Below, in pieces: positions 36,017 through 45,579 of a DNA stretch of 64,000 nucleotides. Position 1 is the first letter of the stretch. Each line of letters begins with the position of its first letter. Under the pieces are notes generated by a model. The model was given only the letters and a program-made list of their open reading frames with translations. It was not told where the DNA came from and made no database searches. This stretch comes from Bradyrhizobium oligotrophicum S58 (GTDB lineage Bacteria; Pseudomonadota; Alphaproteobacteria; Rhizobiales; Xanthobacteraceae), in contig NC_020453.1 in NCBI RefSeq assembly GCF_000344805.1, positions 6,543,001 to 6,607,000 of the forward strand, read 5' to 3'. The position numbers were made by a program, and so were the translations under genes.

Positions 36017-37363
36017 TCACCCCGCCTGCATCCGACTCGCCGCCGCGCTGTGGCGCCGGATCAGCCCGGTGACGTCGAGCCCCGGAATGGCGCCGTCGAT
36101 CACCGTCCAGCGGCCACCGACCATGACGCGATCGGCGCGATGCGCGCCGCACAGCACGAGTGCTGCGATCGGGTTGCCGGCCCCGGAGAAGCGCAGCTCG
36201 TCGAGCTTGAACAGCGCTAGATCCGCCGCTTTCCCCACCGAGATCTCGCCAAGCTCAGGCCGGCCGACGCAGGCCGCCGAGCCCTTCGTCGCCCAGCGCA
36301 ACGCATCCTTGTGGCTGATCTTCCCGACGCCATAGCGCGCCCGCTGCAGCAGGAACGCCGCGCGTACCTCCTGCATCAGGTTGGAGCCGTCGTTGGAGGC
36401 CGAGCCGTCGACGCCCAAGCCTATTCCAACGCCAGCCTCTTCCATCTCGCACACCGGACAGCAGCCGGAGGCGAGCAGCTGGTTCGAGCAGGCGCAGTGG
36501 CTGATGGTGGTGCTCGCTTTGCCGAGCCGCTTCATCTCGTCGGCATTGAAGAAGATGCCATGCGCGAGCCAGGTACGCGGACCGAGCCAGCCGTTCTGCT
36601 CGAGATAATCCAGCGGACGGCAACCGAACATCGCCTCGCAGAAGCGGTTCTCGTCCTCCGTCTCTGCCAGATGCGTGTGCAGGCGCAGGTCGAGTTTGTC
36701 GGCGAGTGCAGCCGTCTTCTGCATCAGGGATCCCGTCACCGAGAATGGCGAGCACGGCGCCAGTGCGATCTGCACCATCGCGTCCGGCCCGCGCTCGTGA
36801 TATTTCGCGACCACGCGCTCACTGTCGGCGAGGATCGTGTCCTCGTCCTGCACCACGCTGTCCGGCGGCAGGCCGCCGTCGCGCTCGGACAGATTCATCG
36901 AGCCACGGGTCAGCAGCACCCGGATGCCGAGCCGTTTCGCGGCGGCGACCTCGATGCCGACGGCATCCTCGAGGCCGGCGGGAAACACGTAATGATGGTC
37001 GGTCGTCGTGGTGCAGCCCGACAGCATCAGCTCCGCCATGGCGACGGTGACCGCCGCATCCAGCGCCTCGGGCGTCAGCTTCGCCCAGATCGGATAGAGC
37101 GCCTTCAACCAGGGGAACAGCTCGCGATCCATCGCGGCCGGCAGCGCCCGCGTCAGCGTCTGGTAGAAGTGATGATGCGTGTTGATCAGCCCGGGGATGA
37201 CGACATGCGCGCTGGCATCATAGGTCACCGCGCCCGGCGTGGCAGGCTCGGCGCCGGCCGGGACAAGCTCGACGATGCGGCCGTCCTGCACGACGACGCC
37301 ACGTTCCGCGCCCTCGGCCAGGATGGCGAGCGGGTCCTTGATCCAGATCGGCGCGTTGCTCAT
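36017..37363 (-). CDS. 8-oxoguanine deaminase (amidohydrolase family)
   Basis: This 448-residue amidohydrolase is of the cytosine deaminase/atrazine chlorohydrolase group. The first metal-binding motif is NTHHHFYQTLTRA, the later histidine region is LHTHLAETEDEN, and ACSNQLLASG plus GLGVDGSASNDGSNL are marks of 8-oxoguanine deaminases. It would convert 8-oxoguanine to urate plus ammonia, feeding PuuD. Other members act on hydroxyatrazine-like rings, so the substrate is inferred from similarity and neighbours. The ATG complementary to 37361-37363 gives the standard length; the open frame upstream is non-homologous. It is divergent from the xanthine dehydrogenase-like genes. Confidence 0.88.
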   Translation of the reverse strand: MSNAPIWIKDPLAILAEGAERGVVVQDGRIVELVPAGAEPATPGAVTYDASAHVVIPGLINTHHHFYQTLTRALPAAMDRELFPWLKALYPIWAKLTPEALDAAVTVAMAELMLSGCTTTTDHHYVFPAGLEDAVGIEVAAAKRLGIRVLLTRGSMNLSERDGGLPPDSVVQDEDTILADSERVVAKYHERGPDAMVQIALAPCSPFSVTGSLMQKTAALADKLDLRLHTHLAETEDENRFCEAMFGCRPLDYLEQNGWLGPRTWLAHGIFFNADEMKRLGKASTTISHCACSNQLLASGCCPVCEMEEAGVGIGLGVDGSASNDGSNLMQEVRAAFLLQRARYGVGKISHKDALRWATKGSAACVGRPELGEISVGKAADLALFKLDELRFSGAGNPIAALVLCGAHRADRVMVGGRWTVIDGAIPGLDVTGLIRRHSAAASRMQAG

Positions 37364-37513
37364 GGCTGTATCTCGCTGCGGAGGCGTTCGCGTTTGCTGG
37401 TCACTTGTGCTGGTCACTTGCAAGCGAAGGGCCAAGGTCATCCTATTGCCAGTTGGCGCTGGTCTTGCAAGGATTTCACCGGCGAAACTGTTCGCCGGCG
37501 AGCCTGCGTCACC

Positions 37514-38341
37514 ATGGATCTGAACACCATTGCCGAGGTCGTGCGACCGAGAACGCGGGCTGAGCTGCCCGCCTGGCAGGCAGGCGATGCCTGGCTGGCC
37601 GGCGGGACCTGGCTGTTCTCGGAACCCCAGGTGCATCTGTCGCGGCTGATCGACCTGACCGATCTCGCCTGGCCGACGCTCGCGGTCAGCGACAGCGGCC
37701 TCACGGTCGGGGCCACTTGCACCGTCGCAGAACTCGACGCCCTGCAATGCCCTGCCGACTGGACGGCTGCTCCGCTGATCGACCAATGCTGCCGCGCGTT
37801 CCTGGCCTCGTTCAAGATCTGGAAGACCGCGACCGTTGGCGGCAACCTCTGCATGTCGCTCCCGGCCGGCCCGATGATATCGCTGCTCGCAGCACTCGAA
37901 GGGGTCTGCACGATCTGGAAGAGCGACGGCAGCGAGCAGCGCATCGGGGTCGCCGACTTCGTCACGGGCAATAACGGCAACGTTCTCGGTCGTGGCGACC
38001 TGCTGCGCCAGATCGACATCCCGCTTGCGGCGCTGAAGCGGCGCACCGCGTTCCGCCAGATCGCGCTGACGCCGGTCGGCCGCTCCGGCGCGCTGCTGAT
38101 CGGCACGCTGGGCCGCGACGGCGACCTGCTGCTCACCGTCACCGCGTCGACCGTGAAGCCGTTGCAGCTGCGCTTTGCTGCCATGCCCGGCACAGACGAG
38201 CTGCGCTCGGCCATCACGCACGACATTCCCGATGCGCTTTATCATGATGATGTCCACGGCAAGCCTGCCTGGCGCAAGGCCATGACCTTGCGCCTCGCCG
38301 AGGAAATCCGCGCTGAACTTGCGGGCGGTGCGCGCCCATGA
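37514..38341 (+). CDS. Xanthine dehydrogenase-type FAD-binding subunit
   Basis: This 275-residue flavin subunit is of the molybdenum hydroxylase family. The FAD-binding segments AGGTWLFSEPQ (near residue 28) and the second site TATVGGNLCMSLPAGP (near residue 115) are present. The C-terminal CO-dehydrogenase-flavoprotein-like domain is short. It overlaps by 4 bp the next gene, which carries the Fe-S and Mo domains, so the holoenzyme has two gene products. The ATG at 37514 gives the usual start; the ribosome site is weak. Confidence 0.88.
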   Translation: MDLNTIAEVVRPRTRAELPAWQAGDAWLAGGTWLFSEPQVHLSRLIDLTDLAWPTLAVSDSGLTVGATCTVAELDALQCPADWTAAPLIDQCCRAFLASFKIWKTATVGGNLCMSLPAGPMISLLAALEGVCTIWKSDGSEQRIGVADFVTGNNGNVLGRGDLLRQIDIPLAALKRRTAFRQIALTPVGRSGALLIGTLGRDGDLLLTVTASTVKPLQLRFAAMPGTDELRSAITHDIPDALYHDDVHGKPAWRKAMTLRLAEEIRAELAGGARP

Positions 38342-41052
38342 GCGTGATCGTCAACGGCAAGGCGGTCGATGCCGCGCCGCGCCCAGGGCAATGCCTGCGC
38401 ACGCTTCTGCGCGACACCGGCCATTTCGGCGTCAAGAAGGGCTGCGACGCCGGCGACTGCGGCGCCTGCACCGTGCTGCTCGACGGCGAGCCGGTGCACA
38501 GTTGCCTGATCCCGGCATTCCGCGCCGATGGCAAAGTGGTGACGACGGTCGAAGGCCTCGCCACCGACGACGGACTGCATCCGATGCAGCAAGCCTTTCT
38601 CGACGCGCAAGCCTTTCAATGCGGCTTCTGCACCGCCGGCATGATCGTCACCTGTGCCTCGCTGAACCAGGCGCAGAAGAAGGATCTCGGCGCGGCGCTG
38701 AAGGGCAATCTGTGCCGCTGCACCGGCTATCGCGCGATCGAGGATGCGCTGCTGGGCCGCACCAATATCGAAGAGGTCGCGGCCGGCGAAGCTTTTGGCC
38801 GCAGCCTGCCCGCGCCGGCAGGGCCGGATGTCGTCCGGGGACGGGCGCACTACACGTTCGATACGGCGATCGAGGGCCTGCTGCGTATCAAGCTGCTGCG
38901 CTCGCCGCATGCTCACGCGCGCATCGTCGGCATCGACAAGACGGCCGCGCTGGCCGTGCCCGGCGTGCACGCGGTGCTGACGCATGAGGATGCGCCGGCG
39001 ATGCTGTTCTCGACGGCGCGCCACGAGCAGGCCTGGATGGATCCGGCCGACACGCGCGTGCTCGACGACGTCGTCCGCTTCATCGGCCAGAAAGTCGCGG
39101 CCGTCGTCGCCGAAAGCGAGGCCGCCGCCGAAGAAGGCTGCCGGCGGCTCGTCGTCGACTACGAGATCCTGCCTGCCGTCGTCGATCCCGCCGCAGCGAT
39201 CGCGCCCGGTGCACCGGTGATCCACGCCGGCCGCGGCAGCGAGCATCGCATTGCCGACGTCCATCGCAATATCGTCGCCGAGACCCACGGCGAGTTTGGC
39301 GACGTCGCCACCGCGCTCGCGGCTTCTGCCGCGACCTACGAAGGCACCTTCACGACGCAACGTGTCCAGCATGCCGCGCTGGAGACCCACGGCGGTCTCG
39401 CCTGGCTCGACGACGCCGGCGTCCTCAACGTCCGTTCCAGCACACAGGTGCCCTTCCTGACGCGGCGGGCGCTGTGTGAGATCTTCGCGCTCGCGCCCGA
39501 CAAGGTCCGCGTGTTCTGCGAGCGCGTCGGCGGCGGCTTCGGCGGCAAGCAGGAGATGTTCGTCGAGGACATCCTGGCGCTCGCAGCGTTGAAGACCGGG
39601 CGCCCCGTCAAGCTCGAATTCACCCGCGAGGAGCAGTTCATCGCCACCTCGACGCGTCACCCGATGCGCGTCACCGTCAAGGCCGGCGCCGACAAGGATG
39701 GCAAGCTGACCGCGCTGCAGCTCGATGTACTCTCCAACACCGGCGCTTACGGCAATCACGCCGGGCCCGTGCTGTTTCACGCCTGTGCCGAGTCGATCTC
39801 GGTCTACAATTGTCCGAACAAGAAGGTCGACGCGGTCGCGGCCTACACCAACACGGTGCCGGCCGGTGCCTATCGCGGCTACGGCCTGCCACAGACGACC
39901 TTTGCGGTCGAAGCGGCCATCGACGAGCTCGCGATCCAGCTCGGCATCGACCCCTTCGAGATACGACGCCGCAACATGGTCAAGTGCGGTGATCCCATGC
40001 TGTCGCCGCCGGGCTCCGAGCATAGCGACGTGCTGTACGGCTCCTACGGGCTCGACCAGTGCATCGATCTGGTCGAGCGCGCCATGGCCGAGCCGACACC
40101 CGCGCCGGACTTGTCTGCGGACTGGCTCAAGGGAGACGGTATCGCGCTGACGATGATCGACACTGTACCGCCCGATGGCCACATCGCCGATACGACCATC
40201 AGCCTGCGCGGCGACGGCGGCTTCGTGCTCACGGTGGGCACCGCCGAGTTCGGCAACGGCACCAGCACGGTGCATCGCCAGATCGCCGCGACCGTGCTCG
40301 GCACGACGGTCGACCGTATCGCGCTCGCGCAGTCCGACACCGCTCATGGCGGCCACGACACCGGCGCCTATGGCTCGACCGGAACATTCGTCGCCGGCCG
40401 CGCCACGCAAGCTGCAGCCGAGGCGCTTGCCGGTAAGCTCAAGAGATTCGCTGCCGATCGCTGGAACGTCGGTGCTGCAGAGTGCCAGGTCGCCGATGAC
40501 GCGGTCATCTGCGGCACGCGGCGCCTCTCGTTCGTTGGTATCGCCGGGACGACCGGAACGCGGCTTTCCGCCAGCGGCAATTCGCAAGGCACGCCGCGCT
40601 CGGTCGCGTTCAATGTCCAAGGCTTTCGCGTTGCCGTGAACAAGCACACCGGCGTGATCAGGATCCTCAAGAGCGTGCAGGCGGCGGATGCCGGCCGCGT
40701 CGCCAACCCGATGCAGTGCCGCGGCCAGGTCGAGGGCGGCGTCGCGCAAGCGCTGGGAGCTGCGCTGTACGAGGAGATCGTGATCGACGACACCGGACGC
40801 GTGGTCAATCCGCGCTTTCGTGACTATCATCTGCCGTCCTACGCCGACGTGCCACGCACCGAGGTGCTGTTCGCACAGACCACCGATGCCATCGGGCCGC
40901 TCGGGGCGAAGTCGATGAGCGAGAGTCCGTACAATCCAGTGGCGGCCGCGCTCGGCAACGCCCTGCGCGCGGCGACCGGCGTCCGCTTCACGGCGACGCC
41001 ATTCAAGCCGGACCGGCTGTTTCCGCAGCTTCGGCAGACGTTTGGCGACTGA
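38338..41052 (+). CDS. Xanthine dehydrogenase-type enzyme, fused 2Fe-2S and molybdopterin subunits
   Basis: This 904-residue protein carries two [2Fe-2S] clusters at the N-terminus: Cys36, Cys41, Cys44 and Cys56, then Cys95, Cys98, Cys126 and Cys128. From about residue 160 follow the two molybdopterin domains (RGRAHYTFDTAIEGLLRIKL, then GGGFGGKQEMF). The catalytic glutamate of this superfamily fits GAKSMSESPYNP near the C-terminus. With the preceding FAD subunit it makes a complete electron chain Mo, Fe-S, FAD. The likely reaction is hypoxanthine and xanthine to urate. Fusion of the Fe-S and Mo parts with a separate FAD gene is uncommon for xanthine dehydrogenases, so an isoquinoline or aldehyde-type substrate remains possible. 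Confidence 0.88.
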   Translation: MSVIVNGKAVDAAPRPGQCLRTLLRDTGHFGVKKGCDAGDCGACTVLLDGEPVHSCLIPAFRADGKVVTTVEGLATDDGLHPMQQAFLDAQAFQCGFCTAGMIVTCASLNQAQKKDLGAALKGNLCRCTGYRAIEDALLGRTNIEEVAAGEAFGRSLPAPAGPDVVRGRAHYTFDTAIEGLLRIKLLRSPHAHARIVGIDKTAALAVPGVHAVLTHEDAPAMLFSTARHEQAWMDPADTRVLDDVVRFIGQKVAAVVAESEAAAEEGCRRLVVDYEILPAVVDPAAAIAPGAPVIHAGRGSEHRIADVHRNIVAETHGEFGDVATALAASAATYEGTFTTQRVQHAALETHGGLAWLDDAGVLNVRSSTQVPFLTRRALCEIFALAPDKVRVFCERVGGGFGGKQEMFVEDILALAALKTGRPVKLEFTREEQFIATSTRHPMRVTVKAGADKDGKLTALQLDVLSNTGAYGNHAGPVLFHACAESISVYNCPNKKVDAVAAYTNTVPAGAYRGYGLPQTTFAVEAAIDELAIQLGIDPFEIRRRNMVKCGDPMLSPPGSEHSDVLYGSYGLDQCIDLVERAMAEPTPAPDLSADWLKGDGIALTMIDTVPPDGHIADTTISLRGDGGFVLTVGTAEFGNGTSTVHRQIAATVLGTTVDRIALAQSDTAHGGHDTGAYGSTGTFVAGRATQAAAEALAGKLKRFAADRWNVGAAECQVADDAVICGTRRLSFVGIAGTTGTRLSASGNSQGTPRSVAFNVQGFRVAVNKHTGVIRILKSVQAADAGRVANPMQCRGQVEGGVAQALGAALYEEIVIDDTGRVVNPRFRDYHLPSYADVPRTEVLFAQTTDAIGPLGAKSMSESPYNPVAAALGNALRAATGVRFTATPFKPDRLFPQLRQTFGD

Positions 41053-41082
41053 GACGATCATGGGGACGATCTGGGGGGAGAC

Positions 41083-42480
41083 ATGAGCGACAAGATTCAT
41101 CCGGTCGACGAGATGCTGCCGGTGCCGAAGCTGCTCGCGCTCGGGCTGCAGCACGTGCTGGTGATGTATGCCGGCGCCGTCGCCGTGCCGCTGATCATCG
41201 GCCGCGCCTTGAAGCTGCCGCCGGAGGACGTCGCCTTCCTGATCAGCGCCGATTTGTTCGCCTGCGGCCTTGCCACGCTGGTGCAGTGCATCGGCTTCCC
41301 CGGCGTCGGCATCCGGCTCCCGGTGATGATGGGCGTCACCTTCGCCTCCGTCGGCCCGATGCTGTCGATGGCCACCTCCCCCGAAGTTGGACTGCTCGGC
41401 ATCTACGGCTCGGTGATCGCGGCCGGCATCTTCGGCATCATCGTTGCGCCGTTCGTCAGCCGGCTGCTGCCGCTGTTCCCGCCGGTGGTGACCGGCACCA
41501 TCATCCTGATCATCGGCATCTCCCTGATGCGGGTCGGCATCAACTGGGCGGGCGGCGGCCTGCCGACCATCAACAAGATCGTCGACGGCGTGCAGGGCGC
41601 CTTCCCCAATCCCAACTACGGCCAGCTCCAGGGCCTGGGCATCGCGCTGTTCGTGCTGCTGTTCATTCTCGGCCTGATCAAATGGGGCGCCGGCTTCGTC
41701 GCCAACGTCTCGGTGCTGCTCGGCATCGTCGCCGGCACAATGCTGGCGACCGTGCTGGGCGTGATGCATTTCGAGAAGGTCGCCGCTGCGCCTTGGGGCG
41801 CACTGGTGTTCCCCTTCAAGTTCGGCATTCCGCAATTCCACACCGTGCCGATCATCACGATGTGCATCGTCATGATCGTGGTCATGATCGAATCCCTCGG
41901 CATGTTCCTGGCGCTGGGCGAAATGACCGGCAAGCCCGTCGATCGCGAGGCGCTGTCGCGCGGCCTGCGCGCCGACGGCGTCGGCACACTCCTGGGCGGC
42001 ATCTTCAACACCTTCCCCTACACCTCGTTCTCGCAGAATGTCGGCCTCGTCTCCGTCACCGGCGTGCGCTCGCGCTGGGTTACGATCACCGGCGGCGTCA
42101 TCATGCTGCTGCTCGGGCTGCTGCCGAAGATGGCCGCGCTCGTCGAGGCCGTGCCGCAGGTCGTGCTCGGCGGCGCCGGGCTCGTGATGTTCGGCATGGT
42201 CGCGGCGACCGGCGCGCGCATCCTCGCCAATGTCGACTTCAAGACCAACCGCTTCAACCTGTTCATCGTCGCGATCTCGGTCGGCTTCGGCCTGATCCCG
42301 CTCGCCGCGCCCGGCTTCTTCCACAACCTGCCGCGCGAGCTGCAGCCGCTGCTGGACTCCGGCATCCTGCTGTGCGCCATCGTCGCCGTGCTGCTGAACG
42401 CGTTCTTCAACGGGCTGGGCAGCGGCAAGACGGCAGAGGCCGACGCGGCCTCCGCCGCATCGTCGGCGCAGCACGTGTGA
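41083..42480 (+). CDS. NCS2 family xanthine/uracil permease
   Basis: This 465-residue transporter has about 14 helices and is of the nucleobase:cation symporter-2 family. The helix-1 motif LALGLQHVLVMYAGAVAVPLII and the substrate region IESLGMFLALGEMTGKPVDREALSRG, then NTFPYTSFSQNVGLVSVTGVRSR, are typical of xanthine/urate-type members (PbuX/PucJ/UacT). A GGGGGGA ribosome site precedes the ATG at 41083, 30 bp after the xanthine dehydrogenase gene, so it is in the same operon. Confidence 0.93.
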   Translation: MSDKIHPVDEMLPVPKLLALGLQHVLVMYAGAVAVPLIIGRALKLPPEDVAFLISADLFACGLATLVQCIGFPGVGIRLPVMMGVTFASVGPMLSMATSPEVGLLGIYGSVIAAGIFGIIVAPFVSRLLPLFPPVVTGTIILIIGISLMRVGINWAGGGLPTINKIVDGVQGAFPNPNYGQLQGLGIALFVLLFILGLIKWGAGFVANVSVLLGIVAGTMLATVLGVMHFEKVAAAPWGALVFPFKFGIPQFHTVPIITMCIVMIVVMIESLGMFLALGEMTGKPVDREALSRGLRADGVGTLLGGIFNTFPYTSFSQNVGLVSVTGVRSRWVTITGGVIMLLLGLLPKMAALVEAVPQVVLGGAGLVMFGMVAATGARILANVDFKTNRFNLFIVAISVGFGLIPLAAPGFFHNLPRELQPLLDSGILLCAIVAVLLNAFFNGLGSGKTAEADAASAASSAQHV

Positions 42481-42497
42481 GGCGACGGATGGCTGCG

Positions 42498-42803
42498 CTA
42501 CTGCTTGGGCCGGCGATCGTAGGACCAGCCGAACAGGCCGCCCCGCTCGGTCTCGGGCTCTGGCTCGGCGGCCGGCGCGGACTGCGCCGGCTGGGCTGCG
42601 GCTTGCGGCGGCGCGACCGGCTTCGGGATGCTCTCGCACTTCATCGAGTAGACGAGCTTGCCGTCCTCGGTGCGCCCGATCGGCGCGCAGGCATCGGCGC
42701 GCTTGGTGTTTCCCTTCGGCGCGGGCGCCGTCTGTGCCATTGCCGCTTGCGTCAGTGCAGTCTGCACCGCTACCAAAATGATCAGACCCAGTCTCTTCAT
42801 CAC
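42498..42803 (-). CDS. Small exported proline/alanine-rich protein, unknown function
   Basis: This 101-residue protein has a clear signal peptide (MMKRLGLIILVAVQTALTQA, cleaved after AMAQ near residue 24). The mature part holds two cysteines (CAP and CES) and a proline/alanine-rich linker, ending GLFGWSYDRRPKQ. It converges on the permease gene with 17 bp between stops. I recognise no family; similar short secreted proteins are common in rhizobia. Confidence 0.7.
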   Translation of the reverse strand: MMKRLGLIILVAVQTALTQAAMAQTAPAPKGNTKRADACAPIGRTEDGKLVYSMKCESIPKPVAPPQAAAQPAQSAPAAEPEPETERGGLFGWSYDRRPKQ

Positions 42804-42909
42804 AACCGCCTCGCGTCACTACCAGCCGCATTGAACGCAATCGAGACCTCGAAGTCTACCTCATCATGCGCGCATGATGATCCGTGTCCTTTGCTACGCG
42901 AACAGTGCA

Positions 42910-43075
42910 CTCCCTCTCCCCGGTCTTACGGGGGCGCGACGAGCTTCGCTCGCGCTGAGAGGGTTGGGGTGAGGGGCAGACGCACGGGAGGTATTCGTGG
43001 AAACACCTGTACCCCTTCACCCGGATTGCATCTTCGATGCAATCCGACCTCTCCCCGCAAGCGGGGCGAGGTGCA
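42910..43075 (+). repeat. Interspersed palindromic repeat, family A copy 2
   Basis: This copy has the same plan as 31822-31990: an opening CTCCCTCTCCCCGG, GTTGGGGTGAGGGGCAG, ACACCTGTACCCC, an inner hairpin GGATTGCATC/GATGCAATCC and the end hairpin CCCCGCAAGCGGGG. Here the extra hairpin (CGACGAGCTTCGCTCGCGCT) sits in the left arm, while in copy 1 its reverse complement sits in the right arm. The repeat lies ahead of puuD. Confidence 0.85.
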
Positions 43076-43131
43076 TCGCGCAAGCGGCGAGATATTTGCT
43101 CCAATGACCTGCACAAGGAGATGAGCGCGCG

Positions 43132-44316
43132 ATGTGGGCTTCGATCATATCGGAATGGCTGAGCCTGATCTTCCGCTGGCTGCACGTAATCACTGCGGTG
43201 GCCTGGATCGGCAGCTCGTTCTATTTCATCGCGCTGGATCTGAGCCTGAAGCCGCGCGAGGGGCCGCCGCAGGGCGTGATGGGCGAGGCCTGGCAGGTCC
43301 ATGGCGGCGGCTTCTACCACATGGTCAAATATCTGGTGGCGCCAGCGCAGATGCCGAGCGAGCTGACCTGGTTCAAATGGGAGGCCTACACCACCTGGCT
43401 GTCCGGCTTCGTGCTGATGATCGTGGTGTATTATCTCAACGCCGACCTGTTCCTGGTCGACAAGTCGATCCTCGATCTCACGCCGGTTCAGGCCGGCCTG
43501 TTCAGCTTCGGCTCGCTGGCGCTGGCCTGGCTGCTCTACGAGGCGGCCTGCCGCAGCGGGCTTGCGAAGCATGAGCTGCCGTTCGCGATCGGCGGCTATG
43601 TCTTCCTGGTCGCGCTCACCTTCGCCTTCACCCATGTGCTGAGCGGCCGCGGCGCCTTCAACCAGATCGGAGCCATCATCGGCACCATCATGGTCGCCAA
43701 CGTGTTCACGCTGATCATCCCCAACCAGAAGAAGATCGTCGCCGCGCTGCTCAGAGGCGAAACGCCGGACCCCAGGCTCGGCAAGGCGGGCAAGGAGCGC
43801 TCGGTCCACAACAACTATCTGACGCTGCCGGTGGTCGTGCTGATGATCAGCAACCATTATCCGCTGCTGTTCGGCACCCGCTATAACTGGGCGATCGTCG
43901 CCATCGTGCTGGCGCTCGGTCCTGTGATCCGGCACTTCTTCAACGAGCGCCACAAGGGCAATCCATCGCCGTGGTGGGTGTGGGGCGTGGCGGCGGCGGG
44001 CATGATCGCGATCCTGCTGTTGTCGGCCGCCGGCCCGCGCGACGCCAAGGCGGCCGCGAGCGCGCAGCCGGCCTTCGCCCAGGTCGAGGAGATCGTGACC
44101 TCCCGCTGCAGCATGTGTCATGCGGCAGAGCCGGTGTGGGACGGCATCGTCACGGCGCCCAAGGGCGTGCTGCTCGACAGCACCGACAACATCCAGCGCA
44201 ATGCGCGGCTGATCGCGCGCAACGCGGCGTGGTCGAGCGCGATGCCGCCCGGCAACATCACCGAGATCACCGGCGAGGAGCGCGCTGTGCTGGCGGCGTG
44301 GGCCGGCGCGCAATAG
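43132..44316 (+). CDS. puuD: Membrane-bound urate hydroxylase with cytochrome c domain
   Basis: This 394-residue inner-membrane protein has about eight to nine helices and a C-terminal c-type cytochrome domain with the heme motif CSMCH at residues 326-330. The N-terminal ISEWLSLIFRWLHVITAVAWIGSSFYF and the VHGGGFYHMVKYLVAP segment are PuuD-like. PuuD oxidises urate to 5-hydroxyisourate and passes electrons to the respiratory chain rather than to O2. It follows the xanthine dehydrogenase-permease genes and completes the oxidation step. The hydrolase and decarboxylase that act next on 5-hydroxyisourate are not in this window. Confidence 0.93.
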   Translation: MWASIISEWLSLIFRWLHVITAVAWIGSSFYFIALDLSLKPREGPPQGVMGEAWQVHGGGFYHMVKYLVAPAQMPSELTWFKWEAYTTWLSGFVLMIVVYYLNADLFLVDKSILDLTPVQAGLFSFGSLALAWLLYEAACRSGLAKHELPFAIGGYVFLVALTFAFTHVLSGRGAFNQIGAIIGTIMVANVFTLIIPNQKKIVAALLRGETPDPRLGKAGKERSVHNNYLTLPVVVLMISNHYPLLFGTRYNWAIVAIVLALGPVIRHFFNERHKGNPSPWWVWGVAAAGMIAILLLSAAGPRDAKAAASAQPAFAQVEEIVTSRCSMCHAAEPVWDGIVTAPKGVLLDSTDNIQRNARLIARNAAWSSAMPPGNITEITGEERAVLAAWAGAQ

Positions 44317-44490
44317 CAGCTCACCTTCGCTGTCCTGCTTCACGTGTCAAACAGCAGGTCTCGTCGAGACCATTCGCCAGAGCGAACTCGTACGTTCTGA
44401 AATCTTGGCGGGAAGAAGACGCACCATCGCGTCTCCGCGACGCGATGCGCCCGGATCGTGCGGCATACCTGCCCTCCATCAAGCGAGAGG

Positions 44491-44597
44491 GCGCAGGGAA
44501 GGCCGGACCTCGGCTGAGGCCCGTGGCCCCCGTGCGAAAAAAAATGCACGGGGCAGGAACCACAGGTACAGCCGGACAGACCCGGCCCTCCCTGCGC
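44491..44597. repeat. Large imperfect inverted repeat downstream of puuD
   Basis: The outer arms GCGCAGGGAAGGCCGG and CCGGCCCTCCCTGCGC pair with one mismatch. Inside is a 7-bp hairpin, CCCGTGC/GCACGGG, around a loop containing eight consecutive A residues. From memory, this arrangement is a widespread Bradyrhizobium intergenic repeat. Confidence 0.75.
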
Positions 44598-45071
44598 GGC
44601 AGTTTTCACGCTTATGTTACGCTCTCCCCGGTGTCCGGCTGTTTAGCCACCGTCGCCTTCGGGGATTATCATCCCCAAGACTTGACGCCAGCATCGGGGC
44701 GCCAGGACCACGCAATTTCACGTCTGCGCCGAACAGCGCTCGTCGCGCACTGCCGTTCGCAGCCACCGCTCCCCACCTCACATATCGTGACGACGCGTAC
44801 GTCCCTCTTCACGAGGCGGGATGGCGAGAGACAACCACATATTCTGATAAAACGAAAGAAGAATATTTTTTGCTGAGGGACTGGACAGGCCAAATCAGGT
44901 TGAAGGGACTTGCGAAATCAGTTTTTCGGGGCACGGGCTCGAGCATGGGTTTGGTACGCAACAACCGCTCCACCGCGAGCGTCCCAGCGAAAGCGTTGGG
45001 ACCCATTGCGCGGATGCTATCAAGGGATGCTGCTGGTCGTTGCCCGCCTCATCGCGGCCGGTGGCTATGGA

Positions 45072-45120
45072 TCCCGGATCTGCGCTCGCCGACGCTTTGC
45101 GTCGGCGGGCTTGTCCGGGA
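45072..45120. repeat. Short interspersed hairpin repeat
   Basis: TCCCGGATCTGCGCTC and GGGCTTGTCCGGGA flank a perfect 9-bp stem (CGCCGACGC against GCGTCGGCG, TTT loop). Sequences of the form TCCCGGATCTGCGCTC...TCCGGGA are, from memory, scattered through Bradyrhizobium genomes. Confidence 0.65.
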
Positions 45121-45579
45121 CGACAGCGGAGTGTGTGACGGGATCGTACCTCATCGCACCGCCGTCTTCACGGCGAATGCCGAGACACATACCGCGTCAT
45201 GTCGCGATCGATTCCGAACTGGCCCTTGTCCCTCAAATTCCGTTCGGTGGTCATGAGCGCCGGCTCGGCGCTCGCACGACGCGGCGCATGCACGCTGCAA
45301 CAGTTCGCGTGGCGGAGACGACATCTATGAGCGACGCTCTTCGTCGAAACATTCTTTGCAGCGTCCGCGACGAATGCGTGAAGCAGACGCCACGACAACC
45401 GGGCCCGCGCAACGCGAAGTTGCGTTCCGATGTGCCCAGCTACGATCGAGTTGGAGCCCGTTCGATTGTCGCCATGACCTTGCAGTAAAATTTACCACCG
45501 ATCGGGACGCGGCTTGGCCGCGCGGAAGATGCCGCTAGAGTGACGTGAACAACCAGCTCTCAGCGAAACGCCCCTCACG

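Larger units (their letters stand above)
44317..45579. other. Repeat-rich region of about 1.26 kb without a credible gene
   Basis: Open frames here lack ribosome sites and natural composition. The first 400 bp contain a large imperfect stem: GCGCAGGGAAGGCCGG (44491-44506) against CCGGCCCTCCCTGCGC (44582-44597), with an inner hairpin CCCGTGC/GCACGGG around an A-run at 44529-44552. From memory, this unit and the CAAGACTTGACG tail after it are part of a Bradyrhizobium interspersed repeat. A markedly AT-rich patch lies at about 44838-44935. A further hairpin lies at 45072-45120. The region looks like accumulated repeat and remnant DNA. Confidence 0.7.

Noticed and set aside
38242..42840. Minus-strand open frame of 1532 codons
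   Set aside because: It lies antisense to the xanthine dehydrogenase and permease genes and reads as Arg/His/Asp/Gly-rich sequence with no domain, an effect of high GC3 in the true genes.
44405..45488. Overlapping open frames in the spacer after puuD, considered as genes or a transposase remnant
   Set aside because: They contain repeat hairpins and the AT-rich patch, lack ribosome sites and show no transposase motif.
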